From Hydrogenophilus thiooxidans (GTDB taxonomy: Bacteria; Pseudomonadota; Gammaproteobacteria; Burkholderiales; Rhodocyclaceae): 47,923 bases of DNA. The translations under genes were made by a program, and so were the position numbers. The notes beneath the pieces are model-generated. The model ran no database searches and was not told the origin of the DNA. It saw nothing but the letters and a program-made list of their open reading frames with translations. The stretch is taken from assembly GCF_019049855.1 (NCBI RefSeq), contig NZ_JAHLSY010000016.1, positions 1 to 47,923 of the forward strand. Reading direction: 5' to 3'. Of the stretch, positions 36,685 to 45,119 are shown one piece after another. Position 1 is the first letter of the stretch, and each line of letters begins with the position of its first letter.

Positions 36685-36765
36685 TGGTTGTATGGCCCCA
36701 GAAGCATAGAACGAAGGAGGGGCTGTGGCATCATGTGCACACCGTGTTCAAACAAGGAGCGTGTC

Positions 36766-37089
36766 ATGACCTATGTCGTCACTGAAGCGTGTATCAAATG
36801 CAAATACACCGATTGTGTCGATGTCTGCCCGGTGGATTGTTTCCGTGAAGGACCCAATTTTTTGGTGATCGACCCGGACGAGTGCATCGACTGTTCGTTG
36901 TGTGTACCCGAGTGCCCGGTCGAGGCGATCTACGCTGAAGACGACGTGCCCGAGGATCAGCGCGAGTTCATTGCGCTCAATGCGGAATTGGCCAAACAGT
37001 GGCCGCCGATCGTCGAGCGCCATGAGCCGCTTCCTGACGCCGACCAGTGGGCGGGTGTGAAGGAGAAAAAACATCTGTTGCAGCGATAA
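36766..37089 (+). CDS. fdxA: Seven-iron ferredoxin FdxA
   Basis: A 107-residue ferredoxin with one 3Fe-4S and one 4Fe-4S cluster, an electron carrier of the Azotobacter FdI type. Cysteines 9, 12, 17, 21 and 25, then 40, 43, 46 and 50, match the FdI pattern shifted by one for the initiator Met. The ATG at 36766 has AAGGAG upstream; in-frame codons further upstream are unlike the family. It is divergent from trxA. The promoter of the next gene overlaps its stop region. Confidence 0.95.
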   Translation: MTYVVTEACIKCKYTDCVDVCPVDCFREGPNFLVIDPDECIDCSLCVPECPVEAIYAEDDVPEDQREFIALNAELAKQWPPIVERHEPLPDADQWAGVKEKKHLLQR

Positions 37090-37106
37090 TCGGTTTCGAT
37101 TATAAT
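37078..37106 (+). promoter_or_regulatory. Promoter of the CBS-fadD unit
   Basis: TTGCAG (37078-37083), a 17-base spacer and a perfect TATAAT (37101-37106). The -35 overlaps the ferredoxin's last codons. The operator dyad begins 3 bases after the -10. Confidence 0.75.
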
Positions 37107-37108
37107 GA

Positions 37109-37128
37109 GTTCAAACGTTTGTTTGAAC
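37109..37128. promoter_or_regulatory. PsrA-type operator before the CBS-fadD genes
   Basis: A perfect inverted repeat GTTCAAAC-GTTT-GTTTGAAC covering the predicted transcription start. It matches the published PsrA pattern (G/C)AAAC-N2-4-GTTT(G/C) exactly and carries an extra matching TT/AA outside. Downstream lies a long-chain acyl-CoA ligase gene, the kind of gene PsrA controls. The PsrA-like gene at 16030 is the likely partner. Confidence 0.72.
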
Positions 37129-37149
37129 CTTCTTATTTAGGAGAAGGTG

Positions 37150-37599
37150 ATGAAAGTTCGCGAAATTTTGGCGGTCAAAGGCAACGCATTGTTTACGGTC
37201 TCCCCGGCGGCGACGCTCAAAGAGGCGGTGGCAACCATGATGCAAGAGGATATCGGCTCCTTGGTCGTTTTCGATGGGGGGCGCCTGGTCGGTTTATTGA
37301 CCTTCCGGGAAGCGCTCAAAGCGATTGCCCAAGCCGGTGCGGCCTGGGAGCAGCGCCCCGTGCGGGAGACGATGCTCGAAGCACCGATGACCGTTTCGCC
37401 GGACACTGAGGTCGAGCCGTTGCGCGAACAGATGGTGCGCGTGCATCAGCGCTATTTCCCCGTGATGGATGGGGAGACGTTGCTGGGTGTGGTGTCGTTT
37501 CACGACGTCGCAAAAGCGGTCCTGGAGGAGCAAAGTTTCGAAAATCGAGCACTCAAGGCGTTTATCAAAGGGATTCAAGACGAAGAGGCCTCCTGCTGA
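37150..37599 (+). CDS. Tandem CBS-domain protein
   Basis: A 149-residue protein consisting of two CBS domains: about residues 1-62 (MKVREILAVKG...LVGLLTFREALKAI) and 70-135 (VRETMLEAPMTVSPDTEV...LLGVVSFHDVAKAVLEE). Such pairs bind adenosine nucleotides and regulate partner proteins. The partner is unknown. TAGGAG precedes the ATG; a GTG one codon earlier is possible. It shares a promoter and operator with fadD, 84 bases downstream, suggesting a role linked to fatty-acid use or energy state. Confidence 0.88.
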   Translation: MKVREILAVKGNALFTVSPAATLKEAVATMMQEDIGSLVVFDGGRLVGLLTFREALKAIAQAGAAWEQRPVRETMLEAPMTVSPDTEVEPLREQMVRVHQRYFPVMDGETLLGVVSFHDVAKAVLEEQSFENRALKAFIKGIQDEEASC

Positions 37600-37683
37600 A
37601 GGAAGCGGGTATCGCGATACGCGCGGCAGCAGGGCGGCTTCGGTGTGCGTGGAAGTTGCGTCGTTATACCGGAGGAGAAACCC

Positions 37684-39369
37684 ATGGAGAAAATCTGGCT
37701 CAAAAGCTACCCGCAAGGGGTACCCGCCGAAATCGGTCCGCTGCCGTATTCCTCGTTGGGGGAGCTATTTGCGCAATCGGTCGCCCGCTATGCTGACCGC
37801 CCTGCTGCCGCGTGTATGGGGCGGGTCATGACCTATCGCGAGCTGGACGAGCAGTCCCGCGCGTTTGCGGCGTACCTGCAGCAAGTGATCCAATTGCCGA
37901 AAGGGGCGCGGGTTGCGCTGATGATGCCCAACCTTCTTCAATACATGGTCGCGCTCTTTGGCGTGCTGCGTGCGGGCTATGTGGTGGTAAACGTCAACCC
38001 GCTCTACACACCGCGGGAGCTCGAGCACCAATTGAAGGACTCTGGCGCGGAAGCGATCATCCTCCTGGAAAACTTTGCGCACACCTTGCAAGAGGCGATC
38101 GCACATGGTGTTCAGGTACCCCACATCATCGTCACTTCGCTCGGCGACCTGTTTCCGGGGCTCAAAGGGGCGATCACCAATTTCGTCGTCCGGCATGTGA
38201 AAAAGATGGTCCCAGCTTGGCGCCTGCCTCAGGTAACCCGCTGGCAGGAAGCGCTGGCGGCGGGTGCCAAAACCACGTTGCAGCCGGTTGCGGTTGGCCC
38301 CGAGGACATTGCGTTCCTGCAATATACCGGCGGTACCACCGGTGTGGCGAAGGGGGCGGTGCTGCTGCATCGCAACATCCTTGCGAACGTGGCGCAGGCC
38401 ACGGCGTGGATTCGCGCAGCGGTCAAAGAGGGGGAAGAGATCGTGATTACGGCGCTGCCGCTCTACCATATCTTTGCGCTGACCGCAAACTGCATGACCT
38501 TTACGGCGCTCGGTGGTCTCAACGTGCTGATTCCCAATCCGAGGGACATTTCGGGGTTTGTTCAAGAGCTTGGCAAATGGCGGTTTACGGCAATCACCGG
38601 GGTCAATACCCTCTTCAACGCGCTTTTGAACCACCCCGATTTTGCCAAACTCGATTTTTCGTCGTTGAAATTGACGCTTGGGGGCGGCATGGCAGTGCAG
38701 GAAGCCGTTGCAAAGCGTTGGAAGCAGGTGACCGGCAAACCCCTTTTGGAGGCCTATGGCCTGACGGAAACTTCGCCAGCGGTGACGATCAACCCGATGA
38801 CGCTTCAAGAGTACAACCACTCGATTGGTCTGCCGCTGCCCTCGACCGAGATCTCCATCCGCTCGGACACCGGTGCCGAATTGCCCGTTGGCGCCGAAGG
38901 GGAGCTCTGTGTTCGTGGTCCGCAGGTGATGAAGGAGTACTGGAACCGCCCGGACGAGACGGCGAAAGTCTTTACCGAAGACGGCTTTTTGCGCACAGGG
39001 GACGTCGCCAAGATCGATGAGAACGGTTTTGTGTATCTCGTCGATCGCAAGAAGGACATGATCCTGGTCTCTGGGTTCAACGTCTATCCCAATGAAGTCG
39101 AGGACGTGATCGCGCTCCATCCCGGCGTGCTCGAAGTGGCGGTGGTCGGGGTACCCGACGAAAAGAGCGGGGAAGTGGTGAAAGCGTTCGTGGTGAAAAA
39201 AGATCCGGCGCTTACCGAAGAGGCGATCATCGCCTGGTGCCGCGAGCGGCTCACCGGCTACAAAGTGCCGAAGCGCGTCGAATTCCGCGATGAGCTGCCG
39301 AAGACCAATGTGGGCAAGATCCTGCGGCGTGCGTTGCGGGAAAAGCGGGCCGAGAAGATCGCTAAGTAA
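37684..39369 (+). CDS. fadD: Long-chain fatty acid-CoA ligase
   Basis: Activates fatty acids to acyl-CoA using ATP, at the inner membrane. It has 561 residues, the E. coli FadD length. The AMP-binding P-loop is [15 protein letters not shown] at about residues 218-232; [18 protein letters not shown] and [35 protein letters not shown] are the further signatures. The C-terminal lysine block [17 protein letters not shown] is intact. GGAGGA lies before the ATG; upstream in-frame codons are not used. It probably belongs to a PsrA-controlled transcript starting near 37112 and ends at the terminator at 39405. Confidence 0.96.
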   Translation: MEKIWLKSYPQGVPAEIGPLPYSSLGELFAQSVARYADRPAAACMGRVMTYRELDEQSRAFAAYLQQVIQLPKGARVALMMPNLLQYMVALFGVLRAGYVVVNVNPLYTPRELEHQLKDSGAEAIILLENFAHTLQEAIAHGVQVPHIIVTSLGDLFPGLKGAITNFVVRHVKKMVPAWRLPQVTRWQEALAAGAKTTLQPVAVGPEDIAFLQYTGGTTGVAKGAVLLHRNILANVAQATAWIRAAVKEGEEIVITALPLYHIFALTANCMTFTALGGLNVLIPNPRDISGFVQELGKWRFTAITGVNTLFNALLNHPDFAKLDFSSLKLTLGGGMAVQEAVAKRWKQVTGKPLLEAYGLTETSPAVTINPMTLQEYNHSIGLPLPSTEISIRSDTGAELPVGAEGELCVRGPQVMKEYWNRPDETAKVFTEDGFLRTGDVAKIDENGFVYLVDRKKDMILVSGFNVYPNEVEDVIALHPGVLEVAVVGVPDEKSGEVVKAFVVKKDPALTEEAIIAWCRERLTGYKVPKRVEFRDELPKTNVGKILRRALREKRAEKIAK

Positions 39370-39405
39370 GTCGTAGCGCTGCCAGAATAAGTCGTAGCGC
39401 TACCA
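39367..39405 (+). repeat. Two direct copies of an 18-base element after fadD
   Basis: TAAGTCGTAGCGCT(G/A)CCA occurs twice (39367-39384 and 39388-39405), period 21, just after the fadD stop and before the terminator. Each copy holds the palindrome AGCGCT. No function is evident. Confidence 0.6.
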
Positions 39406-39460
39406 AAAGGGCGGCGCGTACCAGTGGGGTTTTCCCTACTGGCGCGTCGCCCCTTTTTTC
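39405..39460 (+). terminator. Terminator after fadD
   Basis: A long imperfect stem built from GGGCG, CGCG, CCAGT and GGG blocks on each side, followed by six T. It is strong on the plus strand. Confidence 0.82.
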
Positions 39461-39462
39461 TT

Positions 39463-39468
39463 TATAGT
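39463..39468 (+). promoter_or_regulatory. Possible -10 box of the aap operon
   Basis: TATAGT directly after the fadD terminator T run. No clear -35 at 17 bases, because the terminator stem occupies it. The predicted start lies at the left end of the palindrome at 39476-39491. Confidence 0.35.
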
Positions 39469-39475
39469 TCGATTA

Positions 39476-39491
39476 CCCAACAGGTGTTGGG
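39476..39491. promoter_or_regulatory. Perfect 7-2-7 palindrome before aapJ
   Basis: CCCAACA-GG-TGTTGGG lies 24 bases before the aapJ start and 11 bases before its ribosome binding site. It may be an operator or an mRNA 5' hairpin. Confidence 0.5.
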
Positions 39492-39514
39492 ATGGAACCC
39501 CTGGAGGATAGGTG

Positions 39515-40540
39515 ATGAAGCAAAAAACTCTTTTGGCAGCGGTCGGCGCTGCACTGACCGTTGCGGCGGTGGCACCCGCACAAGCCGGAGAAACCATGGA
39601 CGCGATCAAAGCGCGCGGCGAAATTCGCTGCGGCGTGAGTGACGGGCTTCCGGGTTTTTCGTATACGGATGAAAAAGGGGTGGTGCGCGGGATCGACGCC
39701 GATTTTTGCCGGGCGCTTGCTGCTGCGGTCTTTGGTGATGCAAACAAAGTGAAATTTACGCCGCTCACCGCAAAAGAGCGGTTTACGGCATTGCAATCGG
39801 GCGAAATCGACGTCCTTAGCCGCAACACCACCTGGACGATGTCGCGTGACACCGGCATGGGGATGGTCTTTCCGGCCGCAGTCGTTTACTACGACGGGCA
39901 AGGGTTTCTGGTGAACAAGAAGCTTGGTGTAAAAAGCGCAAAAGAGCTCGATGGCGCAACGGTCTGCATCCAGGCCGGGACGACCACCGAACTCAACCTG
40001 GCCGACTACTTCCGCGCCAACAAAATGAAATATACGCCGATCACCTACGACAAATCGGACGAATCGGCAAAAGGGCTCGAAGCCGGCCGCTGCGACGTGC
40101 TCACCTCGGACCAGTCGCAGCTCTACGCGCAGCGGATCAAGATGGCGAATCCGGACCAATACGTCGTCCTGCCTGAAGTGATTTCGAAAGAGCCGTTGGG
40201 GCCCGTGGTGCGTCCGGGTGACCACGAATGGTTCAGCACCGTGCGCTGGACCCACTACGCGATGCTGATTGCCGAAGAGCTTGGCGTGACCGCCAAGAAC
40301 GTCGATGAGATGAAGCAGTCGAGCAACCCAGAAGTGCGCCGCCTCCTTGGGGTCGACGCCGATTTCGGTAAAGCGATCGGGTTGCCGCGCGATTGGGCTT
40401 ACCAGGTGATCAAGCAAGTGGGTAACTACGGCGAATCGTTCGAACGCAACGTCGGCAAGGGGAGCCCGCTGAAGATCGAGCGTGGCCTCAACGCGTTGTG
40501 GACCCAAGGTGGTCTGCAGTATGCGCCGCCGATTCGCTGA
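39515..40540 (+). CDS. aapJ: General L-amino acid ABC transporter, binding protein
   Basis: A periplasmic binding protein for L-amino acids of the AapJ/BztA family, 341 residues. The signal peptide is MKQKTLLAAVGAALTVAAVAPAQA. The mature start GETMDAIKARGEIRCGVSDGLPGFSYTDEKG is the SBP family 3 signature. DVLSRNTTWTMSRD and CIQAGTTTELNLADYF are typical of AapJ. GGAGG lies about 7 bases before the GTGATG start pair; ATG at 39515 is chosen. A hairpin follows before the permease genes. Confidence 0.95.
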   Translation: MKQKTLLAAVGAALTVAAVAPAQAGETMDAIKARGEIRCGVSDGLPGFSYTDEKGVVRGIDADFCRALAAAVFGDANKVKFTPLTAKERFTALQSGEIDVLSRNTTWTMSRDTGMGMVFPAAVVYYDGQGFLVNKKLGVKSAKELDGATVCIQAGTTTELNLADYFRANKMKYTPITYDKSDESAKGLEAGRCDVLTSDQSQLYAQRIKMANPDQYVVLPEVISKEPLGPVVRPGDHEWFSTVRWTHYAMLIAEELGVTAKNVDEMKQSSNPEVRRLLGVDADFGKAIGLPRDWAYQVIKQVGNYGESFERNVGKGSPLKIERGLNALWTQGGLQYAPPIR

Positions 40541-40569
40541 TCGCAATCGTTTGATGCCTTTCTGAGTGC

Positions 40570-40603
40570 GGACCCCCTGTCGGAACGGGTGGGGGGTCCT
40601 TTT
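40570..40603 (+). terminator. Hairpin between aapJ and aapQ
   Basis: A GGACCCCC/GGGGGTCC stem of 8 bp with a 14-base loop, followed by TTTT. It probably terminates part of the transcripts so that aapJ is made in excess over the permease genes. Confidence 0.65.
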
Positions 40604-40619
40604 CGTTTCAGCCGCGAGA

Positions 40620-41801
40620 ATGGCCATGAAACCGTCACGCAGTGCGTTTCTCTCCTGGATCTACGACCCCAAAATCCGGGGGATCATCGCGCAGGTCGTT
40701 ACGCTCGTCGTCTTAGGGCTATTGGTGGGTTGGCTGGCGCACAACGCGGTCACAAACCTTGCTGCGCGCGGGATCGCATCGGGTTTCGATTTCCTGAACG
40801 ACCCGGCCGGATTCGGCATTCTGCAAACCCTGATCCCGTACACGGAATCGGACACCTACGCGCGGGTTTTCGTCATCGGACTGTTGAACACCTTACTGGT
40901 TTCTGCGCTGGGGATCGTCGCCGCGACGATTCTGGGCTTCATCATGGGGGTGGCGCGCCTTTCGAAAAACGCGTTGGTTTCGGCGCTGGCAACCGTCTAT
41001 ATCGAAACCTTTCGCAACATCCCTCCGCTTTTGCAGATTTTCTTCTGGTATTTCGCAGTGTTGCAAGCGATGCCGTCTCCACGGCAGAGCTTGGGATGGT
41101 TCGATGCCGTTTTCCTCAATATTCGCGGTCTCTATCTGCCGCGCCCCATACCTACAGAAGCGGTCACCGCGTTCGTCGTTGCGGTGGTGCTGGCGTTCGC
41201 CCTCTGGTGGGTGATCGCACGCTGGGCCAAACGCCGTCAGGACGAGACGGGACAACCGTTCCCGGTTTTTTGGACCGGACTGGGGTTGGTGGTGCTCCTG
41301 CCGTACCTGGCTAGCCTTGTCTTCGGCTCACCTTTCACCTGGGAGCTGCCGCAACTGCGCGGCTTCAACTTTGTGGGTGGCTGGGTGATGATCCCTGAGC
41401 TCGTGGCGCTTTGGGTGGCGTTGTCGATCTATACCTCTGCGTTCATCGCAGAGATCGTGCGCGCAGGAATCTTGGCGGTTCCGCACGGGCAAACGGAAGC
41501 GGCGATGGCGCTGGGCTTGACACCGCAGCAGCGGCTCCGGTTGGTGATTCTGCCGCAGGCGATGCGGGTGATCATCCCGCCGCTCACCAGCCAATACCTC
41601 AACTTGACGAAGAACTCGTCGCTCGCTGCGGCGATTGGCTATCCCGATCTCGTCGGTCTCTTTGCCGGTACGGTGCTCAACCAGACTGGGCAGGCGATCG
41701 AAACCATCGCGATGGCAATGGCGGTCTATTTGACGATCAGCATCATGATTTCGCTGTTCATGAACTGGTACAACAAGCGCATGGCGCTGGTGGAGCGATA
41801 A
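40620..41801 (+). CDS. aapQ: General L-amino acid ABC transporter, permease AapQ
   Basis: An inner-membrane permease of the HisM/BztB type, 393 residues from ATG 40620 (ATG 40626 is equally possible; both have weak ribosome binding sites). The long form with about eight hydrophobic segments fits AapQ. The EAA loop, contacting the ATPase, is AGILAVPHGQTEAAMALGLTPQQRLRLVILPQAMR. NIPPLLQIFFWY is another family block. It follows the aapJ attenuator, and aapM starts 15 bases later. Confidence 0.93.
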   Translation: MAMKPSRSAFLSWIYDPKIRGIIAQVVTLVVLGLLVGWLAHNAVTNLAARGIASGFDFLNDPAGFGILQTLIPYTESDTYARVFVIGLLNTLLVSALGIVAATILGFIMGVARLSKNALVSALATVYIETFRNIPPLLQIFFWYFAVLQAMPSPRQSLGWFDAVFLNIRGLYLPRPIPTEAVTAFVVAVVLAFALWWVIARWAKRRQDETGQPFPVFWTGLGLVVLLPYLASLVFGSPFTWELPQLRGFNFVGGWVMIPELVALWVALSIYTSAFIAEIVRAGILAVPHGQTEAAMALGLTPQQRLRLVILPQAMRVIIPPLTSQYLNLTKNSSLAAAIGYPDLVGLFAGTVLNQTGQAIETIAMAMAVYLTISIMISLFMNWYNKRMALVER

Positions 41802-41816
41802 GGAGCGACTGGGCTT

Positions 41817-42914
41817 ATGACACACGAAACCGCATCCTCGCTGCAACCACCCAAAGTGATCTTTTCTCCCATCGGGTGGATGCGCGAACACCTCTTTTCC
41901 AGCGTCTGGAACTCCATCCTCACCCTGATCACCCTCTATATCCTATGGTTGCTGGTGCCGCCGGTGATCGAATGGGCGTTCCTCAAAGCCTCCTGGGTGG
42001 GGACATCCCGCGACGATTGCACACCTGGCGGCGCGTGCTGGGTCTTCATCGCGCAGCGCTGGTCGCAGTTCATGTACGGGTTCTACCCAGAGGCGTTGCG
42101 TTGGCGCGTCGACCTTGCCGGGATCTTGGCCGTGCTCTGGGGTGGGCCGCTCCTTTTCCAGCGCTTTCCTTGGAAAAAGCTGTTTGGCTTCTCATTCCTG
42201 ATTGGGTACCCGCTGATTGCCTGGTGGCTGCTCTACGGCGGTGACCTTTTCGGCATGACTACGGTTCCCACCGATCAGTGGGGCGGCTTGATGCTGACCC
42301 TGGTGATCGCCGCCGTGGGGATCGCAGGCGCGATGCCGTTGGGCATTCTCTTTGCGTTGGGGCGGCGCTCCGAGCTGCCCGTGATCAAAGCGGTGTCGAT
42401 CGCGTTCATCGAGTTTTGGCGCGGGGTACCGCTCATTTCGGTGCTCTTCATGTCCTCGGTGATGCTGCCGCTCTTCCTGCCGGAGGGGATGAACTTCGAC
42501 AAACTGGTGCGTGCGCTCATCGCGGTGGTGCTCTTTCAGGCTGCCTACATCGCCGAAGTGGTGCGCGGCGGTTTGCAGGCCATTCCGAAAGGGCAGTATG
42601 AAGCGGCGCAGGCGCTGGGACTCAACTACTGGCAGATGATGGGGTTGATCATCCTGCCCCAGGCGCTCAAATTGGTGATCCCAGGAATCGTAAACACCTT
42701 CATCGCGCTCTTCAAAGATACCAGTCTGGTGATCATCATCGGCCTTTCCGACTTCTTCATGATCATTCACCGCGCCACTGTCGATCCGGCCTGGCTTGGC
42801 TTCGCCACGGAAGGGTACGTCTTCGCCGCAGCGGTCTACTGGATTTTCTGCTTCGGCATGTCGCGCTATTCGATTGCGCTGGAAAAACGGCTCAATACCG
42901 ACCATCGTCGGTAA
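41817..42914 (+). CDS. aapM: General L-amino acid ABC transporter, permease AapM
   Basis: The second permease, 365 residues, pairing with AapQ. The EAA loop is [63 protein letters not shown] is typical. A region near residues 60-85 ([21 protein letters not shown]), holding two Cys, is a periplasmic loop seen in AapM/BztC. AAGGAG precedes the start. Confidence 0.93.
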   Translation: MTHETASSLQPPKVIFSPIGWMREHLFSSVWNSILTLITLYILWLLVPPVIEWAFLKASWVGTSRDDCTPGGACWVFIAQRWSQFMYGFYPEALRWRVDLAGILAVLWGGPLLFQRFPWKKLFGFSFLIGYPLIAWWLLYGGDLFGMTTVPTDQWGGLMLTLVIAAVGIAGAMPLGILFALGRRSELPVIKAVSIAFIEFWRGVPLISVLFMSSVMLPLFLPEGMNFDKLVRALIAVVLFQAAYIAEVVRGGLQAIPKGQYEAAQALGLNYWQMMGLIILPQALKLVIPGIVNTFIALFKDTSLVIIIGLSDFFMIIHRATVDPAWLGFATEGYVFAAAVYWIFCFGMSRYSIALEKRLNTDHRR

Positions 42915-42937
42915 TGGACGCAAGAGGAGAGTTCCAG

Positions 42938-43732
42938 ATGAACGAAACGGCAACCGCCACTACGACGCCCAACCGGATCGCTTCGCACAAAACCGCGGAG
43001 GCGATGATCGTCATGGAGCACGTGAACAAGTGGTACGGTGACTTCCACGTGCTCAAAGACATCAACCTCACCGTTGCCCGCGGGGAACGGATCGTGCTCT
43101 GCGGCCCTTCCGGTTCGGGAAAATCGACCACCATTCGCTGCATCAACCGGCTGGAAGCGCACCAAAGCGGACGCATCGTCGTCGATGGCATCGAGCTTTC
43201 GGACGACGTGCGCCAAATCGAAGCCATCCGCAAAGAGGTGGGGATGGTGTTCCAGCACTTCAACCTTTTTCCCCACCTCACCGTGTTGGAAAACTGCACA
43301 CTGGCCCCCATTTGGGTGAAAAAGATGCCCAAAAAAGAGGCGGAAGTCATCGCGATGCACTTCTTGGAACGGGTGCGCATTCCCGATCAAGCGAACAAAT
43401 ATCCCGGTCAACTCTCAGGGGGGCAACAGCAGCGGGTTGCGATTGCCCGGGCGCTGTGCATGAAGCCGAAGGTGATGCTCTTCGACGAGCCCACCTCCGC
43501 GCTCGACCCTGAGATGGTGAAAGAGGTGCTCGACACCATGATCGAACTCGCGGAAGAGGGAATGACGATGCTGTGCGTCACCCACGAAATGGGCTTTGCG
43601 CGCACGGTGGCTGACCGGGTGATCTTCATGGACAAAGGCGAAATCGTCGAAGAAGCGCCGCCCGAAGTCTTCTTCACCAATCCGCAAAACGAACGGACCA
43701 AGCAGTTCCTGGGCCAGATCCTCAACCACTGA
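42938..43732 (+). CDS. aapP: General L-amino acid ABC transporter, ATPase AapP
   Basis: The cytoplasmic ATPase of the importer, 264 residues. Walker A is GPSGSGKST, the signature is LSGGQQQR, Walker B is [14 protein letters not shown] and the switch His is in [16 protein letters not shown]. The first 30 or so residues are an extension before the usual start [18 protein letters not shown] precedes the ATG at 42938. It ends the operon; a perfect terminator follows after 9 bases. Confidence 0.95.
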   Translation: MNETATATTTPNRIASHKTAEAMIVMEHVNKWYGDFHVLKDINLTVARGERIVLCGPSGSGKSTTIRCINRLEAHQSGRIVVDGIELSDDVRQIEAIRKEVGMVFQHFNLFPHLTVLENCTLAPIWVKKMPKKEAEVIAMHFLERVRIPDQANKYPGQLSGGQQQRVAIARALCMKPKVMLFDEPTSALDPEMVKEVLDTMIELAEEGMTMLCVTHEMGFARTVADRVIFMDKGEIVEEAPPEVFFTNPQNERTKQFLGQILNH

Positions 43733-43741
43733 TCCTACACG

Positions 43742-43770
43742 GCGCCACAAGCTTGTGGCGCTGGCTTTTT
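43742..43770 (+). terminator. Terminator of the aap operon, next to the cas genes
   Basis: GCGCCACAAG directly followed by CTTGTGGCGC makes a 20-base perfect palindrome (effective loop 4), followed by TGGC and five T. It separates the transporter from cas2 on the same strand and leaves 26 bases for a cas promoter. Confidence 0.85.
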
Positions 43771-43796
43771 GCGAACATGCGCCTACACTGTCCGCT

Positions 43797-44081
43797 ATGG
43801 ACAAAGGGCGCGATCGTTACCTGGTTGCCTACGACATTTGCGACCCTCGCCGGTTGGCCCGTGTCCACCGTTACCTCAATGGCTACAAGGTGGGCGGGCA
43901 AAAATCGGTCTATGAGGTGTGGGCAACGCCTGCAGAAATTGCCACGATCATTACCACCTTGCGCAAACTGATCGACGCAGAGGTCGATCGCGTGCATCTT
44001 TTTCGCCTTGACCCCCGGATGTCGATGCATGCCTACGGCATCCCAGTCGAGAGTTTTCCCAGCTACTTCGTGGTGGCATAA
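43797..44081 (+). CDS. cas2: Cas2-like protein A (upstream of cas1)
   Basis: A 94-residue Cas2-family protein. The ferredoxin-like first strand RYLVAYDICDPRRLARVHRYL carries the conserved Asp of YDI; QKSVYEVW is the second conserved strand. The middle (ATPAEIATIITTLRKLIDAEVDRVHLFRLDPR) and the C terminus (MHAYGIPVESFPSYFVVA) differ clearly from the second Cas2 at 45120, though DPxRLARxHRY and QxSV are shared. Cas2 dimers bridge Cas1 dimers during spacer capture. There is no clear ribosome binding site; a TACACT at 43784 would start transcription at about the ATG. cas1 follows after 11 bases. Confidence 0.85.
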   Translation: MDKGRDRYLVAYDICDPRRLARVHRYLNGYKVGGQKSVYEVWATPAEIATIITTLRKLIDAEVDRVHLFRLDPRMSMHAYGIPVESFPSYFVVA

Positions 44082-44092
44082 GGAGCAGAAGC

Positions 44093-45109
44093 ATGAGTAG
44101 CCTCATCGTCGATCGCCGCGGCGTGCATTTGGCATTGGACGGCAATGCCATCGTCATCCGTGAAGACGAAGAACGAGTGGCAACCATCCCAATACAGCCG
44201 CTTTCCCGCGTTTTTCTCAAAGGGGATGTATCCGTCTCCGCAAACCTTCTGGGCAAATTGGGCGAGGCAGGCGTGGGGGTGATCATCCTAGCGGGAAGAA
44301 GGGGGAAACCCGCGTTGATGTTGGCGCGACCCCACAATGACGCGCGAAGACGCGTCGCGCAAATCCTCAAAGCGTTCGACGAACCCTTTGCGCTCGAATT
44401 TTCCCGAGCGCTTGTTCACCGAAAGTGTGAGGGGCAGCGCTTCTTTTTGTTGGAACTGCGTCAGCGGTACCCAGGCGTGCGCCTGGAACTCACCCATGCC
44501 ATCCGGCAAATCGAAAAAGCGGCAGTGGATGCACAAAGTGCCCAATCTATTGGCGCATTACGGGGCATCGAAGGGCACGCTGCGCGGTACTACTTTTCCG
44601 GGCTCAAAGCGGTTGTGCCGGATAGCTGGGGGTTTCATGGGCGGAACCGAAGACCACCGCGGGATCCGTTCAATGCGCTGCTCTCCCTCACCTATACCCT
44701 GATGCATGCCGAAATTGCTCTGTCTCTATTTGGTGCGGGGTTCGACCCATTCGTTGGGTTTTACCATGCGCTGTCGTTTGGCCGCGAATCGCTCGCTTCG
44801 GATCTACTGGAGCCCTTGCGCGTGGTTTGTGACCGCTTCTGTCTCGAGTTGATCCGGAACGAAACCGTTCGCAAAGAACATTTCAGCCAGACCGAAAGCG
44901 GGTGCCTTCTGGGTAAGGCGGGGCGGCAACATTTTTACGGTGCGTATGAACACGCTGGCAACGACTTGCGTTCAGCTATTGAGCAAGAGGTAGAATGGCT
45001 TTCCGATTGGCTCAAAGCCGCCGAAGAACCTTTGGCTGCAGCAGAGGAAGCTTGGGAGGCATTTGCTTCAGCAAGCGACAGTTTGGCAGCTTCAGACCCG
45101 CTCGAGTGA
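44093..45109 (+). CDS. cas1: CRISPR integrase Cas1
   Basis: The spacer-integrating nuclease, 338 residues. The N-terminal beta domain (MSSLIVDRRGVHLALDGNAIVIRED...VFLKGDVSVS) is followed by the helical catalytic domain. The likely metal ligands are E160 (RGIEGHAARYYF), H225 (GFYHALSFG) and D237 or E240 (SDLLEPLR). The last 30 or so residues form an Ala/Glu-rich tail. AAGGAG overlaps the end of the first cas2 gene, 8 bases before the ATG. A second cas2 follows after 10 bases, so Cas1 is bracketed by two Cas2 proteins. There is no reverse transcriptase or Cas4 fusion. The type cannot be set from Cas1 alone; it looks of the type I/III kind. Confidence 0.95.
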   Translation: MSSLIVDRRGVHLALDGNAIVIREDEERVATIPIQPLSRVFLKGDVSVSANLLGKLGEAGVGVIILAGRRGKPALMLARPHNDARRRVAQILKAFDEPFALEFSRALVHRKCEGQRFFLLELRQRYPGVRLELTHAIRQIEKAAVDAQSAQSIGALRGIEGHAARYYFSGLKAVVPDSWGFHGRNRRPPRDPFNALLSLTYTLMHAEIALSLFGAGFDPFVGFYHALSFGRESLASDLLEPLRVVCDRFCLELIRNETVRKEHFSQTESGCLLGKAGRQHFYGAYEHAGNDLRSAIEQEVEWLSDWLKAAEEPLAAAEEAWEAFASASDSLAASDPLE

Positions 45110-45119
45110 GTGGTTCACG

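Noticed and set aside
36746-36753. Half-site GTTCAAAC before the ferredoxin gene as a second PsrA site
   Set aside because: Only one arm is present. The second arm does not follow at 4 bases, so it does not meet the dyad pattern.
37609-37620. 12-base palindrome GTATCGCGATAC between the CBS gene and fadD
   Set aside because: Short, no T run and no promoter beside it. Such palindromes arise by chance in this composition.
37765-39120. A 451-codon open frame antisense to fadD
   Set aside because: Same reason: shadow of a well-supported gene, with His/Arg-rich sequence and no domain.
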